A stretch of DNA of 14,149 bases. Origin: Podochytrium sp. JEL0797 (lineage: Eukaryota > Chytridiomycota > Chytridiomycetes > Chytridiales > Chytriomycetaceae). Location: assembly GCA_027596195.1 (NCBI GenBank), contig JADGJG010000690.1:1-14149 (forward strand), given 5' to 3'. The position numbers and the translations under genes are program-made. This document shows, one piece after another, positions 9,508-14,149 of the stretch. The first letter of the stretch is position 1. Each line of letters begins with the position of its first letter. Under the pieces are notes generated by a model. The model did not search any database. It saw nothing but the letters and a program-made list of their open reading frames with translations, and was not told the origin of the DNA.

Positions 9508-9722
9508 GCTTCTTTGGTGGAGGCAGTGGAGAAGTGCATCTGCCATATTAAGGGGCAGGTGGGTGGGTGGGTGGATTTTTTTTTGTGCAACCAAAAACTT
9601 GCACTTTTCTTCACAGAATGAGATCCAGTGAACAAAAAACATGCAAGAGTTTTATTGCTCAACCAAAGGCATTATACCGCAGGTCAAATGCATGTGTACA
9701 ATTTTTTTATTGTGCAACAACT
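9508..9722 (-). pseudogene. CpG-decayed copy of the GTF2H3 3' flank and last-exon repeats
   Basis: This segment aligns with about 11550-11822, the region behind the GTF2H3 stop codon. Shared runs include GTGCATCTGCCAT, GGTGGGTGGGT, ACATGCAAGAGTTTTATTG and ATACCGCAGGTCAAA. Where the intact copy has TTGCGCAACC, this one has TTGTGCAACC or TTGCTCAACC; AGCGAAC has become AGTGAAC. Almost every CpG is lost, with one (in ATACCGCAGG) kept. It abuts the left arm of the inverted repeat at 9723. Relative to the fragment at 8264 the order is the reverse of that in the gene, so the two are not one collinear gene copy. Confidence 0.75.
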
Positions 9723-10274
9723 CAGGCATGTTTTTCCAATTCGTTTCTCATAACCTCATTACTCACACACTCCCTTTTCAACAGTTGACATATCTACCAG
9801 CTGTTTGCTTATCATTCCTCCAATTGTCACCAATGATGGCTGCGACCTCCAGAAATGGTCCCTCTTCCCAGGTACAACAAAAACCAGGACCGAACTCAAA
9901 TTCCACCATTCAGGAAGGGTTCCAGTCTACTTTGACATGTTCTCTCACACATTTAGAAAGCACACCTATGACCAGGCCCACACCATCAAAATGAATCGTG
10001 AACTTAAAAACGACATTGTCCAAATCTTTGTCACAGTGGTGGAACCCTTCCTGAATGGTGGAATTTGAGTTTGGTTCCAGTTTTTGTCGTACCTGGGAAG
10101 AGGGAGGTGGGGCTGAGGGGTGCCATGACAGTGTGCCCCATTTCTGGAGGTTGTGGCCATCGTCGGCAACAATTGGATGAGCGATACGCAAACAAGTGGT
10201 AGATATGTCAACTGCTTAAAAGGGAGTGTGTGAGTAAGGAGGTTGCGAGAAACAAATTGGAATAAACATGCCTG
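9723..10274. repeat. Large inverted repeat (arms of about 200 and 234 bp)
   Basis: The left arm 9723-9924 matches the reverse complement of 10041-10274, with a 116-bp spacer. Long shared runs include ACTCACACACTCCCTTTT, CAGTTGACATATCTACCA, ACCTCCAGAAATGG and TCCACCATTCAGGAAGGGTT. The right arm has about 32 extra bases near its middle. Several differences are CG in one arm against TG or CA in the other, in both directions (CATAACC versus CGCAACC; GCTGCGACC versus GCCACAACC). RNA read across it would fold into a long hairpin. No target-site duplication or transposase is evident; a foldback element or inverted duplication is likely. Confidence 0.8.
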
Positions 10275-10935
10275 TGTAAACCATGACAAGTGCAATGATA
10301 CAGAATGTGATTTGAGTGATGGAGCCATTTGAGTTGAGGTGAAGAGTGTTCTCTCCATTATTGAGGATGTAGCTGATTTTATTGTGGCTTGGGTCATTCA
10401 TGTGGGTAGCAGGCCTGAGGAATGTGTTGCTGGAGCCAGACGGGCAGTGATCAATTCCTTCACTCTGTCTCCTGCAAGGTTGCTGAGCAAGATAGTTTTC
10501 AGGGAGGTTCAGAGACGGTTGTTTCTGATGTTGAAACTTGAGTAGGTGTGGTTGCAAGGAAGTGAGGGTGGCAGTGCAATGGCCACAGGCTGTGCAGTGT
10601 TGTTCAGGCTGTATAGTCGGCATTGCATCTCACTGGGATGACCCTGACAAGTTGTGCAGGTTGGACGAGAGGTGTAGTGGAAGACAAGGCAGTGGTCATA
10701 GTGGCATTAGTGGCACATGTTGGGGTTGCAGTGGAGGAGGAGGTAGCAGAACTTGTCGGAGCTGGAGCTGGAGTTGTAGTGGCTGCATGGCGTCCATGAA
10801 CTGGAGCAGTGGAGGTAGTAGCACGTGGTGGAGCGGGAGTAGATGAGGAAGCAGAGGAATCTGGATCAGTTGGTGAAGATGGAGGAGGGGTGGTGTTGGT
10901 GCTCGCCTTTTTGTTAGTGTGGCAGAGAAAGACAT
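10216..10935 (-). pseudogene. Decayed Thr/Ser/Pro-rich reading frame of unknown origin
   Basis: Reading the minus strand from 10935, one frame gives a long Thr/Pro/Ser/Ala-rich run (for example STNTTPPPSSPTDPDSSASS and TTTPAPAPTSSATSSSTATP), typical of extracellular linkers or mucin-like stalks, ending in a stop near 10620. Another frame, 10623-10216, then stays open with THMNDPSHNKISYILNNGEN and a hydrophobic FCIIALVMVYTG. A frameshift or an intron would be needed to join them. The area is CpG-poor, so it is probably a fossil; an active gene cannot be excluded. Its last part enters the right arm of the inverted repeat. Confidence 0.35.
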
Positions 10936-10959
10936 TGTGGGTTGAATTGTTTTCAGTTT

Positions 10960-11276
10960 GTGGTGTTCAAATGTATGTTTTTACCCATTGTATTGCTAAT
11001 GAATGATTCTCCGGAATCGAATGTATTTGATAATTGATAAACGGAAATGATTTCATTTCTTCAATTACCGAAAATAAATGGCACATTTCCAAGTTTTGGA
11101 AATCGGAATTAAAAATATTATTTAGAGCGGAATAATTATATCATTTATACCAGAATGAGTCATTTGAAGGATGAACGCTTTTGTAACAGCATTATAGCCT
11201 ATTTGGAGTCAGTGGAAAAAAGCAGGGCGTTTTATTGAGCTAATTGGACTGAAATTTGTAAAGAGGAAAAACGACA
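10960..11276. other. AT-rich intergenic stretch without a gene
   Basis: About 300 bp with many A/T runs (AAAAATATTATTTAG, AATAATTATATCATTTATA). CpG is present at ordinary frequency for such base composition, so the CpG-poor tract ends before it. No open frame worth noting on either strand. It lies behind the 3' end of the possible gene at 11277. Confidence 0.5.
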
Positions 11277-11619
11277 TTATTTATAAATCTTCCCCCCCTC
11301 ATCCAGTGCATCGAATATTTTCACATAAAAGTTCAGCATTTGCAGCACATTTCTATCAGGGATAGGGGTGTTTCCTTGGTCTGCCAAAATCGAGAGAATG
11401 GGGGGTACCTTCTTGCTATTCTCAGACTCGTGAACTGCTTGTCGCATCGGTGTGTCCGCTTTTTTTGCTCCACCTTGAGGTCGGTTAAGAGCCTCAAGTT
11501 GCGTGTTAATGATGGAGTGTGTGTCACGAGGCGGAAGATGGAGATGGATATTGGCAATTTATTTGCGCGAAAAGTGAAGAGTGATGAGTGGGATGGACGC
11601 GGTGGGAGAAGTGCATCTG
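11277..11619 (-). CDS. Tentative small gene, C-terminal part clear, 5' structure unresolved
   Basis: A minus-strand frame open from about 11555 to TAA at 11279-11277 reads like real protein: EALNRPQGGAKKADTPMRQ, VPPILSILADQGNTPIPD, RNVLQMLNFYVKIFDALDEG and a lysine-ending tail. An ATG at 11619 starts another frame (MADALLPPRPSHSSLFTF) that would have to be joined by splicing; CTTAAC near 11483 is a good branch site, but no donor in matching phase is convincing. A start inside the frame (MRQAV) would give about 56 residues. No family recognised. The 5' part (ATGGCAGATGCACTTCTCC) is also present in the CpG-decayed copy near 9547. Confidence 0.35.
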
Positions 11620-11644
11620 CCATTATAAGGAGGGGGGGTGGGTG

Positions 11645-11866
11645 GGTTTTTTTTATTGCGCAACCAAAAATGCGATCCCTTTCGTTCGCAAAGAATAGAA
11701 ATCCAGCGAACAAAAAAACATGCAAGAGTTTTATTGCGCAGCTCCAAAGACGCGATACCGCAGGTCAAACACGCTTTTCCTTTCATTCACAAAAACGTAC
11801 AAGTCTTTTATTGCGCAACCAAAGACGAGCCGCAAGTAGAACACGTTTCCCTTCGTTCGCAAAAGA
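11645..11866 (-). repeat. Tandem copies of the GTF2H3 last coding exon
   Basis: The last exon (11866-11808) is followed, going downstream, by at least two diverged copies with periods of roughly 65-85 bp. Each has a GAACGAAAGGG-like or GAATGAAAGG start and ends with GCGCAATAAA. The middle copy still reads ACLTCGIASLELRNK, matching TCSTCGSSLVAQ of the exon; the third reads CERKGSHFWLRNK. In the functional exon the stop TAA lies inside the AATAAA, so every copy carries a potential poly(A) signal. Confidence 0.7.
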
Positions 11867-13034
11867 CTAGGAAATCCACGGAAACGGAATGGATCAGTCA
11901 ACCCAAAAAAAAGAATGAATACGCGGGGTTCAAAAGAAATTACTCAACTCGACAAACAAACGGAACACACGAACGCGATCGTGCATGGTCGTTTGTGGCA
12001 GAAACACGACGCGCTGAAATTGATTTGGGAGCCGGCAGGAAGGCAGAGAGTCGAGCGGATCGAAGGTTCGGGTAGGAAGGAATGCTGCAATGGACGGAGG
12101 AGGGATTTTCGAACGGAGAGAGGAATTAGGGCAGGGAACACGGAAACCCAGACGCTCCAGATTTCGTACCATCAACACGGTGATGAGGTTGTCCACGTCC
12201 GAGACTTTGACAAAGATTCCGTTCGTCGAGGCAGCCATTTGCGAGAGAAAGAGGGAATCGTTCCCGAGAAGCCGACACACATCAATAATCACGTTCTGCA
12301 GATTCGGTCAAATCAGTCAAGCAAAGAGAGCGCGTTTTTCAATCCGGGACACGCACATCTTTTTGGGCGGCAAAGATGCAATTCATCATTGGAATGTATT
12401 CGCTGGGTTCGTCAGGCGACATTGAGATTGCCAGAATGCGTGCCTGGACGGGCATTGTTGGGTCCGGGTTGTTGCGTTTGACTCTGTTGATGACTAGAGG
12501 AGTATTGAGACGGCTACTTTAATGCAACAAGACATTACAGGCTAGGGCCATGGCCAATCCTCCCGCCACACGGGCTGGCTGTGTTGTTGCGTGAGTGTGT
12601 GATTCGGCAGCGAGAAGCGGGCGCAGGGCGGCGGCGGCCTTTGCATCGACTTGGCTGAACAGTTTGAACATTCCTGAATTGGCAGACAAAGTGGCGGCGG
12701 CGGCGGCGCGAAGCGAAGGGGCGTCCGCAGAGTCGAGAAGAACAGAACTGTTTCGAAGTCAGCCTTTCTTCACAACACACAAGAACCAAACCTGCCACTG
12801 CCTCCAACACAAGCCACTACTGCAACCCGTCCATCAAAACGCAGTGCAAGATGTGCATTGATAAACACGAGTCTAGGAACACTCTGCTTAGTGAGCGGAT
12901 ACTCCCCTCACACCAATCAACACCTACACCTGGTCCAGCACTCGCTGCATCGTCACTGAATCCATGCTGCCCTTTTGTCCCACAACGTTTCGTGCCGACG
13001 GGAAAATATCAAGAGCCACAACGAGGAGATCCAT
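11808..13034 (-). CDS. GTF2H3: TFIIH subunit Tfb4/p34 (GTF2H3), seven exons, complete
   Basis: Core subunit of TFIIH, acting in RNA polymerase II initiation and nucleotide excision repair; its VWA-like domain pairs with p44 in known complexes. Exons: 13034-12928, 12872-12792, 12747-12539, 12493-12357, 12295-12170, 12084-11949, 11866-11808; 855 nt, 284 residues (human 308), all phases consistent, introns of 44-85 bp. Visible features in order: LLVVALDIFPSAR (first VWA strand), FINAHLALRFDGRVAVVACV, an Ala-rich low-complexity stretch, RILAISMSPDEPSEYIPMMN, IFAAQKDNVIIDV, QMAASTNGIFVKV, and the C-terminal zinc region CFCH .. VCSVCLSIFC .. CSTC with all cysteines present. The last intron uses a GTTGAG donor; this join restores CLSIFC as in animals. 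The N-terminus is a few residues shorter than in human. Confidence 0.95.
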
Positions 13035-13082
13035 GCGTCGTGTTGCTTTCGAGAAAAAAAGTGTTTGCCAAAAAAAAACATC
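13035..13082. promoter_or_regulatory. 48-bp divergent spacer between GTF2H3 and FIBP start codons
   Basis: The ATG of GTF2H3 on the minus strand (13034) and that of FIBP on the plus strand (13083) are only 48 bp apart. The spacer has two A-runs (near 13055-13060 and 13070-13078) and no TATA box. Both transcripts must start here or inside the opposing coding region, so a shared bidirectional promoter is likely. Confidence 0.55.
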
Positions 13083-13938
13083 ATGTCGTCCCTTTCGCTT
13101 CCACGCCCTCGCAACCTGTCGGTCCCAGGCGGTCCCGTCGGATACTACCCACAAACCCAGTTCTCATCTTCATCCGTAGCCGTGCTGTTTACCGCAGAGC
13201 TCGCCATTGACAGGTGCGTTTGCACCCCCCCCTCACCGTCTTGAGTCTCGCTGATATCACCCCCCTCTCCTACAGGATCGCGTGGCAACTCTGGCTAGCT
13301 GGGTATTCCGGTACCTTTTTTGAATTCATTTGATCCCCGTTATCCCGAGTGACTGTGAACTGATTGTTTCCTTGTACCCCTGCGCCGCCCGTCCCCTTCC
13401 TCCAGTCGATCACGCCTACGCCAAAGTCATTCAACGGAATAAACAAACTCAACCAAACTACGATTCCGTGGTCCATCCGAGTCCCGCGGTTGTCAAAAAC
13501 TACCTCTTGTCTCAGGTAATTCGAACAACCTCGTGAACCCCCTTCCCTTCGTGAATCTCACACCAATCCCCCCCTCGCCTTCGAAAACAAACAAAACCAG
13601 TACCGCAGCTTCGAACTGCTCGAAAAATACCTACACCGCCCCAAACTCCTCTCCTCCCAACTCATCTTCCCGCTCTCCCCCGAAACCCGCAAATTCCTCA
13701 TCGACACATACTACTCCTTCGACCCCAAAGTAATCCGCGAACTCCTCGGAAAAAAACTCTCGTCCCGCGCGACACGCAAGGAATTGGAGGACGCGCAGGT
13801 GAGGGCGGGGGTGCCGTTGGCGGGGTGTAGGAGGATGTTTGATAATTTGAAGAGGATCATGAAACGGATTGAGGATCAGAATGGGAATATATTTAAGCTC
13901 GTGCAGGATGATTTTTTGTTGGAGGATGATTTGGCGGG
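13083..13938 (+). CDS. FIBP: FIBP family protein (acidic FGF intracellular-binding protein), 5' part of gene
   Basis: In animals this intracellular protein was found as a partner of FGF1; outside animals its role is not known to me. Exons: 13083-13213, 13276-13310 (35 nt), 13406-13515, 13601-13938, phases consistent; the donor GTGAGT at 13939 leads into an intron that runs past the window end. About 204 residues are visible. Exon 2 gives the WQLWLAGYS motif (human RLWLDGYS). Exon 4 matches the family well: YRSFELLEKYL, LSSQLIFPLSPETRKFLID, YYSFDPKVIRELLGKKLSSR, GVPLAGCRRMFDNLKRIMK and FKLVQDDFLLEDDLA. The start MSSLSLPRPRN is chosen as the first Met after the spacer; an upstream in-frame Met at 12975 would lie inside GTF2H3 exon 1. 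The C-terminal half is outside the window. Confidence 0.9.
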
Positions 13939-14017
13939 GTGAGTTACCGAGCGAGAGCGAAAGCGAGTGTGTTGGTTTTGGAGACGAGTAAAGACGGTTC
14001 CATGAGCGCAAGCGAGT

Positions 14018-14091
14018 GGAACGTGGGTTTGGAGTGCGAGGGGAACGTGGGTTTGGAGTGCGAGGGGAAGCGGGGGGGGGGGGGGGGGGGG
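14018..14091. repeat. Two 24-bp direct repeats and a run of 20 G in FIBP intron 4
   Basis: GGAACGTGGGTTTGGAGTG and the following bases occur twice with a 24-bp period (14018-14040, 14042-14064). An uninterrupted G20 run follows at 14072-14091. On the coding strand this makes a G-rich, quadruplex-capable intron segment. The exact run length may be uncertain because of sequencing. Confidence 0.7.
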
Positions 14092-14149
14092 TTGGGAAGA
14101 GGAAGCGGATGAAAAACACAAACCGCGGGAGTTTGGGGTTTGGGGCGGG

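Larger units (their letters stand above)
8250..10950. other. CpG-depleted tract (probable methylated or silenced repeat DNA)
   Basis: By hand I count roughly 38 CG dinucleotides in the 2640 bases from 8341 to 10980, while flanking gene regions often have four to seven per 60 bases. TG and CA are abundant in their place. Within the tract lie two fragments resembling the GTF2H3 locus, a large inverted repeat, and decayed frames, but no intact gene that I can support. Between 8600 and 9500 I see only simple-sequence patches, such as GGT repeats near 8858-8875 and a twice-used CATGCCTGCAAACAA near 9099 and 9154. The pattern fits long-term deamination of methylated CpG; RIP at CpG is an alternative. 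Confidence 0.7.

Noticed and set aside
13631..14119. Minus-strand Pro-rich open frame at the right end
   Set aside because: It is opposite FIBP exon 4 and a G-rich intron; the prolines come from the G runs.

Overview
This window comes from the nuclear genome of a microbial eukaryote. Its genes are broken by many short introns, mostly 43-120 bp, with GT..AG ends. Its protein set is opisthokont-like: an SGF11-type SAGA DUB-module protein with a fungal-looking N-terminal helix, an EEF1AKMT4/METTL13-type methyltransferase, the PP2A A scaffold, the TFIIH subunit Tfb4/GTF2H3, and FIBP. I do not expect FIBP in yeasts and filamentous ascomycetes, so I favour an early-diverging (zoosporic) fungus or a unicellular relative of animals and fungi. 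This is inference from gene content, not proof.

Layout. 1-168 is the tail of an unidentified + strand gene, meeting a possible convergent - strand gene. 517(or 762)-2110 (+) is SGF11 in eight exons, one of only 11 nt. 2111-3154 holds an imperfect hairpin and uncertain coding stretches. 3155-3902 (+) is a two-exon lysine methyltransferase. It converges on 4231-7234 (-), a complete nine-exon PP2A A subunit of 582 residues. 7443-8060 (-) may hold a small unidentified gene. About 8250-10950 is a strikingly CpG-poor tract. It contains two shuffled fragments of the neighbouring GTF2H3 locus, a large inverted repeat and the remains of a Thr/Ser/Pro-rich reading frame. 10960-11276 is AT-rich. 11277-11619 (-) has the C-terminus of a possible small gene. 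11808-13034 (-) is a complete seven-exon GTF2H3 of 284 residues whose last coding exon is followed by decayed tandem copies of itself. Only 48 bp separate its ATG from the divergent ATG of FIBP (13083 onward, +), which runs out of the window inside its fourth intron.

The intact genes are housekeeping factors of transcription (SGF11, Tfb4), translation-factor methylation and phosphatase signalling. They share short intergenic spaces, not a pathway. The unusual part is the 8.25-10.95 kb tract. Comparing its repeats with their CpG-rich relatives shows CpG replaced by TpG or CpA. This is what mutation of methylated CpG (or a RIP-like process) leaves behind in silenced DNA that has picked up pieces of a host gene.
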